Below are positions 51,934 through 63,945 of a DNA stretch of 64,000 nucleotides, in pieces (positions within the stretch are counted from its first letter, which is position 1; every line of letters begins with the position of its first letter). The notes under the pieces were generated by a model. It was not told the origin of the DNA. It made no database searches and worked only from the letters and a program-made list of their open reading frames with translations. Source of the DNA: Alectoria sarmentosa (taxonomy: Eukaryota > Ascomycota > Lecanoromycetes > Lecanorales > Parmeliaceae); assembly GCA_009733775.1 (NCBI GenBank), contig WOGZ01000113.1:30949-94948 (forward strand). Reading direction: 5' to 3'. The position numbers and the translations under genes were made by a program.

Positions 51934-52189
51934 GGTTGTTGTTAAAAGTGAATAGGATTGAACACGAGAGTTGCAATTGTTAGCGGGAAAAGCTGATGCC
52001 GCGAATTAAATTTGGGCAGGGGTCCTCCGCCGCAGGCTCCGGCGGAGATTCCCCATCACATCAACACACCCAAGACCTTCACTGAAGCTTTTGAAGATTT
52101 AATTCTGAGGACTTGGTGATGGATCCAAGTCGATGGAGAGCTTTTGAGGTTACTACATTCTAATCGAGTCCGCTCCAAGAGCCGTCAAG
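51934..52189. promoter_or_regulatory. Short divergent promoter, p24 and swc4
   Basis: 256 bp separate the two divergent start codons. A GGCGGAG-rich inverted stretch lies near 52022-52050 (CCTCCGCCGCAGG facing CTCCGGCGGAGA). No known factor site is assigned. Confidence 0.45.
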
Positions 52190-54234
52190 ATGATGGGCTC
52201 GGATGCACGCGATGTGCTGGGTCTGCCCAGCGCAGGCCCACCCAAGCCGGCAACACCAAAAGTGCAGAAACCGAAGGTCAGAGGTCCAAGTAAGTGTTAT
52301 CCCTTTCCAAATATTTGAATGGAGCACTGATTCTGGTAGCTGGAATGAGCAGGGAAGTCCTCGACCTCAAATATGAAGGAGCACCACCAATATCAATCGT
52401 CGCGCCAAAATTCAAAGAGAAGCCAAAACTACCATTCAAGCCTCGTCCCTGGGGAGACACACCGTTTGGCAATTCAGCCCGGAAAGATGGTCTCATACTT
52501 CGACACTGGAGGAGGAAGGGCGACGTTTCTAATGCAGCTACATTGCCTGTTACGCCAGCAGATTCAAATGCCGCATCAGAGATGGAGCAGGATGAGAAGG
52601 CAACACCTACCCTATCAGATTCGCATTGGGCAAAATTCAATGTCAAGGTCGACAGACCTCAGTACACGGATGAGCAGTACGAGACACATTTGAAGAACGA
52701 CGATTGGAGCAAGGAAGAGACGGACTACTTAGTCGACTTAGCTGCAGACTTTGATCTTCGGTGGATAGTGGTTGCGGATAGATACGGATATGAGCCCAAA
52801 GAACAGCCCAAGGATAACGAGGACTCGATGGCCGTTACGCCCCAGGCTAAGCCAAGAACCCAGGAAGATATGAAGGCCCGATACTACGATGTCGCAGCGA
52901 AGACTATGGTCCTACATAACCCATTATCAAGCATGTCATCGTCCGAATTCGACGCTCACGAGAAGATGACCAAATACGACCCTAATCAAGAAAGGAAACG
53001 GAAGATGTACGCCGAACAGCTCATGAACCGGACAGACGAGGAAAAGTACGAGGAAGAGATGCTGCTCAAGGAGCTCTCAAGAATCGTCCTCAACCAGGAA
53101 AAATTATTCAACGAACGCAAAGCCCTCTACGACCGTCTCGGGACACCCCCAGGCCCACCGCAAACCCATAGCACAGCCATGTATCAATCTAGCCAAGGCC
53201 TCACACAGCTAATGCAGAATCTCCTCACCCAAAACAAAAACAAGGAGCTCGAGAAGAAAGAAAAACGCCGCTCAGCCATGGGGCAAGAAGGCGACTTCTC
53301 AGGTGGACCGTCCGGTATGGATAGAAGCCAACGACACTCCATAGGCGGTGGTCTAGAAAAGCGCTTTTCATTCGGACAAGGAGGACCACGCCAGCTCAGC
53401 GCTCGTGAAGAGCAGAAATACGGCGTCAGTCACCCCAACGAGCGTCTTACAGGCGGCGTGCAGTTCCGGCACGAGCGCATCACTAAAGCCGGTCAAGCCA
53501 AGTCTGGTGTTCAAACCAGTAGAATAGGCGCAGCGTTGACAGAGTTGAAAATACCGCAACGGCTGACCATGCCAACGGCAAAGGTGGTGTCGGAGTATGA
53601 AAAGCTCATTGAGAGTATCAAAACGCTATTGGAAGTAAGGAAGCTGAGTGAGAAGTTGGATGGGGAGATCAAGGTGTGGCAGGCGCAGAAGGAACAGCAG
53701 GAAGCTAAGGATCGGGGTGAGGAGGTCAAGGAAGAGGAGCAGAGTCAGGTGGTGGAGAATGAGGAGGAGGAAGACACCAAAGAGGTCGATGAGCAGGCTG
53801 AGCGGAGGAGGAAAGCTGAAGCCGAGGATGACGACGAGGATGAGGAGAATGCAGAGGAAAAGGAAGAAGAGAAGGAGGATAGCGATGAAGAGGCTAGTCC
53901 CAAAGAAAGCAACAAGGACGACGAGGAAGACGCTGAAGTCGATGAGAACTCTGCTGGGGACCAAGACGAGGAGGAGGAGGAGGAAGAAGAAGAAGAAGAA
54001 GAAGAGGAGGAGGAGGATGATGAAGATGAGGAGATGCCGATCGAAGCAGAAGCGGAGGTGGAAGTTGACAATAACGACGAAGAAGATGCGAATGCGAATG
54101 AAGAGAACGAGAACGATAGGGCTTCTTCTCCAGCAAGCGCGGCTCCTACCACCAGGAGCGAAGGGCTACGGAAACGTAGTGCGAGCGTTATAAGCCATGT
54201 TAGCAATAAGAGCTCAAAGAGGCAGAGGAGGTAG
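52190..54234 (+). CDS. swc4: SWR1/NuA4 complex subunit Swc4 (DMAP1-like)
   Basis: Exons 52190-52289 and 52340-54234, with a 50-bp intron, give 664 residues. Swc4 is shared by the SWR1 remodeler, which deposits H2A.Z, and the NuA4 acetyltransferase. The start MMGSDARDVLGLP is characteristic. It is followed after the splice by GMSREVLDLKYEGAPPI and the conserved FKPRPWGDTPFGN...DGLILRHW block. A SANT/Myb-like domain follows (about 165-205: DDWSKEETDYLVDLAADFD, RWIVVADRYGY), then the basic helical region with NPLSSMSSSEF, NQERKRKMYAEQL and a C-terminal coiled coil. The final 180 residues are extremely acidic (long Glu/Asp runs from GAGGAG and GACGAG repeats) and end with a basic RKRSASVISH patch. 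The acidic run produces long mirror-image open frames on the other strand, which are not genes. Confidence 0.93.
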
Positions 54235-54428
54235 TCAGTCCTAGCAGTTGACCTCAAAGCCAATCATTTAATGCAGCGTGCAAACTGTTGCAGTCAAAAC
54301 AGTCTGCAAAGCCCTGGATATGCTAGCAGAGAAAAAGTTTCCCTCCCTCATTCAACACTTTGCTTACGACGCCCCAAACACAAAGCGAAAATCACAGACC
54401 ATCAGCATCACATCTGCCAAGCACCTCA

Positions 54429-56136
54429 TCAACCCATCTCCTCACCACTCTCCAACGTCCATCTCCTCTGCGGTTGCCCTTCCATATCCACTTGATGTCC
54501 TGTGGCACGAGCAGTCGACAGCTCAGTAGCACCTGCATCTGGCTCCACACGATCCACGTCCTGAACTTCCCTCAGCTCGAATTCTCCCCGGCCATCCGGA
54601 ACAACAGCACCGGTGCGATTCTGCATCAATGGCGTAGGCTGCGGGAAGACGTTCTGTCTCAGCCTGCCTCTACTGATGTTCCTTGGACCTCTCAGCCGAT
54701 CTGCCGCTCCGTCTAGCCCAAGTCCCGTGGCTCGCTCTCGTTCGCCGTCAAAACTATACTCAAAGGGCTTCCTGGGCCACCTCACTGCTGCTAGGTTGTC
54801 GCCATGATGGGTCTCCGGCGCTGGGATTGTGGGGCGGAGACTTTGGCGGGTGCCCGACCAGGGAAGTGGAAGGTGATTCATGCGGTAGTCGAAGATGGAG
54901 GCGTAATGGCTGCGGTAAGCGAGGAAAGCAATCAGGATGCCCCAAGGAATGGATAAGAGGATATCGTGGACATGGTGATTCCTGTCAACGACCAGGGTTC
55001 CAGCAATGAGACATGATCCAAAGAGTGGAAACATCACAACAAGCCATTTCCAAAAGCCAGTATGGTAATCCGAGAAAGCCTTCAGCTTCGCGTTCAAGTA
55101 AAGAGCCAGGAATGTCCCCACAAAAAACGATTCCGAAGTATGACCACTGGGGAACGACTGCATTGCCGACAACTGGACGGGTTTTGGATTGCAGCAATCC
55201 GGTGTCACGAACCTCCGGTATGGGAACGGGTCGGTCATGTTTGGGCGTGCTAAGACTGGATTGCAGAGTGTGATGAAGTGAGGGCGAAATTCCCCTGCTT
55301 TGGGTCAGCTTGCGACCATGAGCAAAGAACGGGCATTCGCTCTTACCAATCCATTGTTTGAGAAAGATTTGGATGAAAGTCCTGACCATCATGTCAGTAT
55401 GCCAAAAATCCTTCCTATCCATGCACATGCACACGCAACCCTGCGAGAGATATACAAGCCCGGAATAGAAAAGAAACCACCCCTATCAGCTATCAAACCA
55501 AGAACTCAAGACTCACATCATAACCAACCCCTTGAACAGCCCAAACAACGCCGCATTCGTATCCCAAAAACTCCTCACCCAAGCCTGCATGCCCACAATC
55601 ACCACCACCCCCACCGCCGGTATCAGTACTCCCGTGAACAATACACTGAGTATGAACGGCGAATACGGATAGGACAGCTCAGGCGGTCCATACCACCGTT
55701 CAAGGACCGGATCCCACGTCATGAGGAAATAGCGCTCATTCCAGCGGAAAGCGACGTGCGAGAGTACCATGATGATGTGCGTGATGGCGAGGGCGAGGAG
55801 CATAAAGAGGATGTCGAGGTAGACGAGACGAAGCCAGTGCAGGAGGGCTTTCCAGTTGAGGTGAAGGCGGTGTTGGGGGGTGAATGGATGCGGTTGCTGG
55901 GGAGGGGTGGGGCGGTAGGCTGGGGGTGAGGATGGATGAGGAGGGTAGGTGTTGTTGATGCTGGCGTTGGCGTTCTGTGGAGTTTGTCTGTACGGGAGGT
56001 CGTGTACACGAGAGGTGGGAGGCGTGGGGTAGCCAAGGAACGGACCATCAAAGGAATTAGTTGCCGGTTCGCGCTCTGGGCTTGGGTTCGTCATGTGGCC
56101 GCTTGTGACGCTGTCGAGAAGGTCGAGAGGAGGCAT
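54429..56136 (-). CDS. PAP2-family lipid phosphate phosphatase
   Basis: Exons 55517-56136, 55347-55381 and 54429-55294 give 506 residues. The 35-nt middle exon and its two introns (135 and 52 bp) are needed to restore the conserved catalytic region. All three phosphatase motifs are visible: K-x6-RP (KQWIGEFRP, assembled over two splices), PSGH in MQSFPSGHTSE, and VVDRNHHVHD with the catalytic His. Around six hydrophobic membrane segments are present, the first two in exon 1 (DILFMLLALAITHIIMV, FILSVLFTGVLIPAVGVVV). The N-terminal 100 residues are Pro-rich and the C-terminal 150 are disordered. The family removes phosphate from phosphatidate, diacylglycerol pyrophosphate or related lipids in ER, Golgi or vacuole membranes; the exact substrate is unknown. 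Longer tails than yeast Lpp1/Dpp1 are common in filamentous fungi. Confidence 0.93.
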
Positions 56137-56631
56137 ATTTCTGGGTGATGGATGCGATAATGTTACTCTGATGCAATACAAATATTAACAATGATGCCGT
56201 GTCTGGGATAACTGGTATGGGATATCACAACGAGAGTACAAAAGAGGAGTTGGAAGCTTGACAGTTGAGGTTTCCAAGCTGGAGAAGGAAAGTGAGCGCA
56301 AGGCCTCTTTCCCCATCAAGGCTGACAATCACGAGAGGATCCTAATCATAATAATCGATCGCTACTTCCTTGTCGGTCAAGGCATGCTTCCATCAATCCA
56401 TGAGCCTTGACACATTTCAGAATGGAGCGATACGGAAGGACGCCCGATGTTCCAATGGAAGTTATGATTAAAAGTCGCTATGGAAGAATGCACAAGGAAG
56501 TAAACAATCGTATTAGCAAGAAATGTCATTTCCGCTCAGACATGAGCTATTTAGGAAGAGCCAATAGGCCAAAGGCACCACCAACTACAGGACGGGCAGT
56601 AAATGTGAGATTGGGAATGAGCCCATAACTA

Positions 56632-59287
56632 TTAGACAAAGTCAGCATCTAAATTACTGAACCAATAGAAGACAACCCACTCTCCGCCGGTTGCGTTATA
56701 TAGATCAGTAAACGCCCTGTTCGTTGGCGTCTCGTTGATCCAAGTTGCAATATCTCCGAAGAACATCTGCGATGTATTTGTTGAGGCGATTGCGGCCACA
56801 AGCATCTCCCAATCAACTGTCAGTCGCAATTAGCCGAGTGGATTCACTTAGAAAAGTCTGACCAACCTTTCGTGTAGTCATGTCTTGTGTCAAGCGGCAC
56901 ACCGTACTGTTCCTCAACGGTGGGGTAGAAGGCGCTCTGCATATCGTAGATGGATTGAGGAACGAGATTCAGACCGAGCTCCCTGTCGCCGAAAAGGTTG
57001 TACAGCAACCCTTCAGGCAGCTTTAGCTTATGCATTGATTTGATTGATCCGAATCATGGGGCTCTGCATACCATGTGTATCATTCATCCCATAAGCAAGG
57101 GTAGTGTGCGGGGGATCTGCATTATGGGCGATGCCTAGAACCTGCCATTGCGTGATATAATCATGGGCTATTGATGAGTAATTCGCTGCCGTGGTTGTAT
57201 TGCCAGTCATATTCGCAATCACAGCCATGGCCTCGATGCCTATGATGCCCTTGAGCGCCAAATTCGTCTGGTTTCTTTCAAAACATCAGGTAAGCATCAG
57301 TCGTCAACTTTATGCATAATGGACAAACATACGCAAGTGCACCAGCAAAGTCGTCCGTAGAGATCTGATCGGCCGGAATCAATGCTTCTTCGATGAGATA
57401 CTGTGTCCACTGATCAAGTATAGGATAATGCTGGCTAAGATAAGCGGTATCGTTGGCTCTCTGAGCGTACGCTAGAGTCATGATGAGCATGTTCCCGCAC
57501 TCCTCCAGGGGTTGCTTCTCGTCGTTTCCAGCAACGTGACCAGTTGCATTAGGATAGCTTGATCCAAGGTCGTGCATTGAATACTTGTTAGGATACTGAC
57601 CAGTCTCTTGGTTGATGAAAAGCGGATCCAAGAGGTACTTGAGTAGTGTCGGATTGGTGTAGATCAAAATTGGGTGAAAAGGGAAGCAGACATCTACTGT
57701 CTGGACATTTCCATCTGAACTGATCTCCTTGAGGAAAAGATATGGTGCAGCTATCGTTCCACACAATTGAGTCCCACCAAAGGCTTGCCGAGCTGTGAGT
57801 GACGCAATCGTCACAAAGTCGGCACCGCCGGCAGCCATTCCATCGTCAGAGACTTGGTCATCAAAGGTATTTGCCAGGCCAGCGGCAGTAGCATAATCAG
57901 TATGAAAAAAGGCCAGCTAAAGCAAAATTCAGGACCAATTGGTTATGAATAAACAGCTCGACTTACCGCATCGAGCTCACTTGAAAAATAACTCGTCCAC
58001 AACGAGGGCACGCTCATGTTTCCGCTTGCTCCGTCAAACTGGACTGCCTGCTCCTGAGTCAAGCCAAGTGAGAAGAGAGTACTAACGGTAGTCACATCGA
58101 CGGAGCCCAGATCCACTGCGAATGCAAATGTGGGATAATCATCGTTGATTGCGCGGAAGTCGGTATCGTTTGTGTTTGCAAGGGCGCCTGAAGTGGTGAA
58201 GGCCGAGCGAACGTCAGTATCCGCGCCCGACTGAAAAGTCAAGCCTGCAACATTGTCTGTTGCCCAGTACCAGTTGCCATAATCTGTCTGGTCATCGGTC
58301 TCGGACCAGAGTAATTGGGTTTGTCTGTAAAACTTATGGTAGGCGATGCCGCCAGTCGCTGTAGCCTTCGTGGGACTAATCACGTTGGTGTTTTGCCTGC
58401 GGTCTAAGAACGGCGCAAAAGAGTCAAAGAAATTCCGCTTTGTTGTTGTAGAGCTGGCATTTGACGTAACACCATACTCCCATTCAGCAATGGCGGCTGC
58501 ATCAGCAGAGACCCATTCTATCGAGCAACATGGTCAGCAAAGCGAGCACCAAATAAAGGGAGCCGAAACGCTTACCGGCCGTGATGTCGGTATAGAGCTG
58601 TACATTATGGGCAGCTCCATCAGTGGAAGTCACTGAGACGTGAACGTAGGAAAATATCAGTGACTGCCGCATTAGGTCCGTGGGAGTGATGGATGAGAGG
58701 AACGTAATGTTCATCTCTACCACGCCGGCAACGTCCATGACGAAACTACTTCTTGTCGAGGTGTATTCAAAAGAGGTTTGATTTACGACAGCCGGTAACG
58801 GCGCTGGAGCACCCATCCAGGTATATGATGTGTTGTCGACACGTATCAGTCCTGTCCATCCCAATATTTGACCTCTGCATGGAATGTTACTAGCAGGCTT
58901 AGTCCCGAAACTAGACCTACTCACGCCCAGAACGTTGGCCATTGCCTGCAAATTTGGAGTCAGCAGGAACCTATGGAGTAAAAATGTGGGGCTGTAAGAC
59001 AACTGAAAAAGTGTGAAGGGAGCACTGTAATAGGGATTGGGGCCTTGCATTTCAACTTATGGCATATACTGGAGAGACTTCTCCAAGAAATGCGCTTACC
59101 CTGCAAGATACCCACCATTACCAGGTCCTCCCATTTCGGCATCGCTCCCCGCTTGTTGCCAGCAGTTGACATAGGGAGACTTTACTGCTAAAGGAATGGC
59201 TGGAGGACGAACGGGTAAGAACGTTGATGCAGCATAGGAGACACAGACGAGAGCCGCAAAGGGTAGGGTATAATAATGAGAGAACAT
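56632..59287 (-). CDS. Secreted glutaminase A-like protein (GtaA family)
   Basis: Eight exons: 59100-59287, 58925-58945, 58576-58874, 57967-58517, 57333-57916, 57072-57274, 56867-57010 and 56632-56816. They give 724 residues. The second exon is only 21 nt, yet it supplies the family segment QWPTFW within LAGQWPTFWAGQILGW. A signal peptide covers about residues 1-20. Further family blocks: TSYTWMGAP, QLLWSETDDQTDYGNWYWAT, DVCFPFHPILIYTNP, KYSMHDLGSSYPNATGH, ECGNMLIMTLAYAQ, and LPLDTRHDYTK-like PLDTRHDYTK. The family comprises fungal extracellular glutaminases and uncharacterised relatives with a six-hairpin core; substrate is not certain. Many N-glycosylation sites are present. The 3' end is unclear: after DADFV comes a stop, but ARPVVGGAFGLLALP, the usual C-terminus, is coded just beyond (to 56547) in another frame, so a final splice or a mutation is likely. 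Confidence 0.9.
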
Positions 59288-60673
59288 GACTCGTGTAGGG
59301 AGGAATCTCTGATGGCTGGGGGCCGGGATTGCAGGTGGACATCACGCATTATATAACACCCTGACTGGAAAGATCTGGTGATGCCGGCATATGGCATTCT
59401 CAATATTCTGCAAATGACTTTGAAGCTCCGGTAATAGCTGACCTCAATCTCCGCCGTCAGGCTCTGGAGGACTAGCGAAATTACGGCCGAATGCGTTCTG
59501 TCAGGGGAGGGGCGAGAATTCTTGACCCATGAGTCTCGAAACAAATTTCGAGAGTAACCGCTCCCCCATATTTACCCCGGATTCAAAGGCATAGATTGGT
59601 CAGAGTGACAATGCTGCACGAGACATCAGGGGGCGTAATTGCCTCCAGTCCTCATGACCTGTTCCTGAATCCGGGATCGAGTCAAGCCCGGGGCCTGCCT
59701 AGAGCCATTTGGGTACTTGGTACCTGCTCCGTTGGCTCCCTTATACGAGTCTGGTGGCGAGAAGATTTCTCTTCGGCGCCTAGTATTTCTGCTGGTAGAC
59801 TGATACTATTGGGTGGGATTCAAAATTGACAGTCACCCTTCCAAGGTAGCACGCAGCATCTCGAGGGAGGGAGCATGAGATTGTCTATGCCCGAGTCCCT
59901 TTAGCTCTGTCAAAATGAACAGCTCCAAATTCAAAACCTAGGGCTCCGAGACATTTGCTAATTCTTGCAGTCATCCTGGAGCGGCTACGAGGGCTCGCGG
60001 TTAGTGCTGTGCCTTTCACCTTCCTATTTGGGCGTAGGAGCAGTAGACCTTATTGGCCTATAGCTTCGAAATGTTGCGCATGATCTGGGGTCCCCGCATT
60101 TCGACTCCCCAGATTATCTTGTCTTGCCACTTAAAGTGGTAACGACTCCTCTCCTGATGCATTCTGCCAAATGCACATGCAAGGGGCACCACAGATGCAG
60201 ACGGAATCACGGCTTGTATCAAAACAGCCTCCATACATCCCGCCCTATTGTCTCTCGCTTGAGATATTTCGAGACTATAGTATAAGACTTAGATGCAGTA
60301 ATCTGGACCCATATTCAGTTCTTGCAATTTGTGTCTTGGAACCCCTATTATTTGTTAATCTCTTCTGCCTACTCCAGAACCGGAGCCGCCCCGGCAAGCA
60401 AATTCAGAAAGATCAGACCAACCCGAGGATCTGTCGAAGAAGTGGATTGGCCATAGCAGTGGATTCATGCCGTTGTTCTCCACCATTTGCCGGTTCTGCT
60501 TCTTGCTTCTTGGCCTGCTTCCGTGCAAGTCGAAAAGGTCCATCAAACTGCAGTCCAGATAGGGAGTGTAGGTCAAGGCGTTCAATGTTTTCAGCTGAGC
60601 TTGCGAGACACAGACGCACATGTAAGCACACTCAGCTTGGTAGAGTGTGATAAAATTGGTCTTCGAATTGTGG
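59288..60673. other. Intergenic region, no gene supported
   Basis: About 1.39 kb between the glutaminase start (minus) and the rix7 stop (minus). Only short frames without domains are present. Sequence just upstream of 59287 is the glutaminase promoter. Confidence 0.5.
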
Positions 60674-62927
60674 TCAGCCCGATAGACCCGCACCCCACTG
60701 CACCTTCAACTTATCGTATTTCCTCCTATCGCCAACACTGGGCCTGATTCTCTGTCGTGCAGTCACAAAGTCTTCTAGTTTGATACTATCATTGCGCTTG
60801 ATGGCCGCATACCCGGCCCTGCGAAGTAGGCTCTCCAAGTCCGCACCGCTGAAGCTTTCACATGCTCGAGCAACATCTGCGATTGCATCGGTGAATGGTA
60901 TCGAGAGATTTCGGCTTAGCGTCTGCAATATCTCGACTCTTTCCGCCTCTTCAGGTAGGTCAACAAAGAGCAACGTCTCGAGTCTGCCAGGCCGGAGCAT
61001 TGCAGGATCTATGATGTCTGGGCGGTTGGTTGCAGCAATTACATAGATCCCCTGTCGATTGTTCAGGCCGTCGAGCTCCGTGAGCAGAGTATTTACTACT
61101 CTTGCGGACGATTCTGAAAGGCTGTCATCACGTTTGGGCACTAGCGCATCTAATTCGTCAAAGAAAATAACGCAAGGTATGCTCGACCTGGCCCGTACGA
61201 AAACTTGGCGGACCGCTCTCTCTGATTCACCCACATACTTGTTGAGAAGTTCGGGCCCCTTGACGCTGATGAAGTTGGCTTTTGACTCGTTCGCCACAGC
61301 CTTGGCAAGCAATGTCTTCCCACAACCTGGCGGACCCCATAGAAGAACCCCTGTAGGCGCAGTAATGCCGACCCGCTCGTACTTTTCAGGACTCCTGATT
61401 GGCTCGACAATTGCAGTAAGAAGTTCCTCACGAACGGGCCGCAAGGCTCCAATGTCTGCCCAAGTAGTATCAGGGATTGTAGCAAATCCTTCGCGTTTAG
61501 ACGAAGGCTGTATCTTGGGCAATGCAGTCAAGAAGTCACCAGTTGTGATCAAGATAGCGGCCGTCTCTGCGACGGGCGGCTCCTTTGCCTGCTTTATTAG
61601 CCGCCGTAGTTCCAAGACCGTCTCCGAGACGGGGGCATCACCAGTGTCAATATCCATGTCTTTACTCTCTGTCTTGAGTGTGCCTAAGAACCTTTTGATA
61701 GCTGCCGAACCCGCCGTAGAGACTAGATCGCTGAGATCAGCTCCCACAAATCCAGGCGTAAGTTTGGCTAGATGGCGGAAATTAAAGTCATCGGACAAAG
61801 TCATCTGCCTTGTCAATGCTCGTAGGATTTGCTCACGAACTGATTCACTCGGTACTCCGAGATTGATCTCTTTATCGAATCGACCGCCTCGCCTCAAAGC
61901 AGGATCAAGCGAATCAGGTCTATTAGTAGCGGCAAGAACAATCACTGCTTTCCCACCCGTCTGCTCCAGGGCCAACTGGTCCATACATGTGAGCAATTGG
62001 GCAACAATGCGTTTCTCCATCTCGCGCTGCGCATTTTCTCTTTTGGGTGTAATCGAGTCTATTTCGTCCAAGAAAACGAGACAGGGTGCCATCTTCTTCG
62101 CCTCTTCAAAATGGTCTCGTAACGCTTTCTCCGACTCCCCTGACATTCCAGACACCAATGAAGGTGCAGACAGTGAGATGAAAGGTACACCGAGCTCGGC
62201 AGCGAGAGCATTTGCAACCAAGGTTTTTCCGCATCCGGGAGGCCCATAGAGGAGAATGCCGCGAGGCGGTTGTATCTTTGAGTTCATGTAGATATCAGGC
62301 CTGAACAAAGGTAGGACAATCAAGTCCTTCAGATCATGGATGACACTGTCAACTCCTCCGAGATCTGCCAGGCTGACATGCGTTGGTGGAGAGCGGTCGA
62401 TCTCCGGAGCTGCTTTTCGCCGCTTTGTCAAGGGTTCGCCGTTCATTTGACGCTTCTTCGACACTGGTGCTACGGGCTGGGCGGTTTGCTCCTCAGTGGA
62501 AGGTATGAGACCTCCAATCATCTTCGAAGCATCCTTCGACCACGAACTCACGATGCTCTTGTTTATAGCATTTGCAATCGGTACACCCACTTTTTCCATG
62601 CCGGGAAAGTCGCCCTCCATGGACCCAACCTCATCTTCGCTTTCCGCCTCCTGTTTCAATACGTCTAGCACCCTACCTATGCTATCCTCCAGCAGCTTCT
62701 TGCTTTTCCTATTTAGACTCGAGTTCGACCTCTTTATCTTGTCGTAGACACTAGAAACAGAGAATATTGTTTGCTGATCATACTGTGCGTCTTCGTCGAC
62801 GAGCTTCCGAACAATTTGGTAGACCTTGCCAGTGAGCAGATCTCCTGTTGGCTTGCTCGGCAGTGCATACCTCTTTGTCTAAGCCTTGGCCCAAAGTCAC
62901 CCTTCCATGGAAATTGCGTGAAGGCAT
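60674..62927 (-). CDS. rix7: Ribosome-biogenesis AAA ATPase Rix7 (NVL-like)
   Basis: Exons 62871-62927 and 60674-62824, with a 46-bp intron, give 735 residues. Rix7 is a nuclear double-ring AAA ATPase that strips Nsa1 from pre-60S particles. The first exon (MPSRNFHGRVTLGQGLDKE) joins in phase 0 to VYQIVRKLVDE, the N-terminal nucleolin-binding-like helical domain with VSSVYDKIKRSNSSLNRKSK. A linker carries a nuclear signal (TKRRKAAPE). D1 follows with Walker A GPPGCGKTLVAN, Walker B LVFLDEIDSITPKR and AATNRPDSLDPALRR. D2 then has GPPGCGKTLLAK, VIFFDELDALVPKR and AATNRPDIIDPAMLRPGRL. Both ATPase sites look complete, as in active Rix7. The order of N-domain, D1 and D2 and the sequence around the second Walker A distinguish it from Cdc48. 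It is divergent from vps20. Confidence 0.95.
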
Positions 62928-63101
62928 CGCACTTATGCATAGCCCAATACGTCCTCGAGGTTGTGAGGAAAAATTGGATTGTTTGACGCTTATCGATAAG
63001 AATCGCGCTAGTATGTCTCTACACCTCAAAACTTCTGAAGCACCTGACCTCTTCACGGGAGACTACCTCCTATCTGTGGCTTGGAACGGGATCATGTCGC
63101 T
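62928..63101. promoter_or_regulatory. Very short divergent promoter, rix7 and vps20
   Basis: Only 174 bp separate the two start codons, so the genes must share control sequences. It contains ATCGATAAG near 62990, a motif of unknown meaning here. No TATA box is evident. Confidence 0.5.
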
Positions 63102-63815
63102 ATGGGGAACACTCCAAGCTCGCACAAGATCTCGGCGCAGGACAGGTTCGCTCCATGATCCCCTCATCCCCCAATATGTACTAAGAAATGACATAGGGCC
63201 ATCCTCGATATGAAGAATCAGCGTGACAAGCTACACCAATACCAGCAGCGCATCACTCTAATTACAGGCCGCGAGACAGCAGTTGCGCGAGAATGCCTGG
63301 CGCGTGGGGACAAGTCCAAAGCGCTCCTGGCATTGCGGCGCAAGAAGTTCCAAGAAACCCTCTTGGTCAAAACAGACGCCCAGCTTGAGACCCTTGAGCA
63401 GCTGACCAGCAATGTCGAGTTTGCTTTGGTCCAAAAGGATGTGATCTACGGCCTTCAACAAGGGACAAGCGTCCTCAAACAAATACATGCCGAAATGGGC
63501 GGCATTGAGAATGTGGAGAAGCTGATGGGCGAGAGTGAGGATGCGATGGCGTATCAAAAGGAGATTAGTGAGATGCTGGGAGGCCAGATGTCGAATCAGG
63601 ATGAGGATGAAGTAGAGGATGAGTTGCAGGCTATGGAGTCCGAGATCACTGGGGTTAAAGAGCCGGATGCTGTCGAGTATCCAGCAGCACCTGCGAATGA
63701 GCCTGTGTTCTTTGGGGAATTGAAAGAGGTAGGACAGCAGAAGGCGAGAGCGAAGGCGAGAGCACAGGAGAGGGCGGCGGCGCAGGCTGCGGAGCCGATG
63801 TTGGCTAATCCTTAG
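63102..63815 (+). CDS. vps20: ESCRT-III subunit Vps20 (CHMP6)
   Basis: Exons 63102-63145 and 63197-63815, with a 51-bp intron, give 220 residues. Vps20 starts ESCRT-III assembly on endosomes: ESCRT-II binds it and it nucleates Snf7 for multivesicular-body sorting. The spliced start MGNTPSSHKISAQDRAILD carries the N-terminal Gly used for myristoylation, which the second-exon frame alone would lack. The Snf7 core follows with KNQRDKLHQYQQRI, ARGDKSKALLALRRKKFQET and QLETLEQLTSNVEFALVQ. The acidic C-terminal part holds NQDEDEVEDELQAME and an Ala/Arg/Glu-rich helix. Length agrees with fungal orthologues. Confidence 0.96.
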
Positions 63816-63945
63816 ATGGGAAGGTCCTGTATTTTGCGAATGGCATAGCGAATGGCGTTGGGCATGATCAATCGGTATTTATTTGGCCTCTGGAATTCTC
63901 ATCCACTTTTTGGTGCGCTCTTGATGGTGCCTGGCGTAGATGTTG

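Noticed and set aside
53648..54263. Very basic, Ser-rich or Pro-rich frames on both strands
   Set aside because: They are shadows of the GAG/GAC repeats that code the acidic tail of Swc4.
61059..62249. Plus-strand frame of 396 codons
   Set aside because: It is the antisense of rix7, produced by its codon usage; the minus strand codes both AAA domains.
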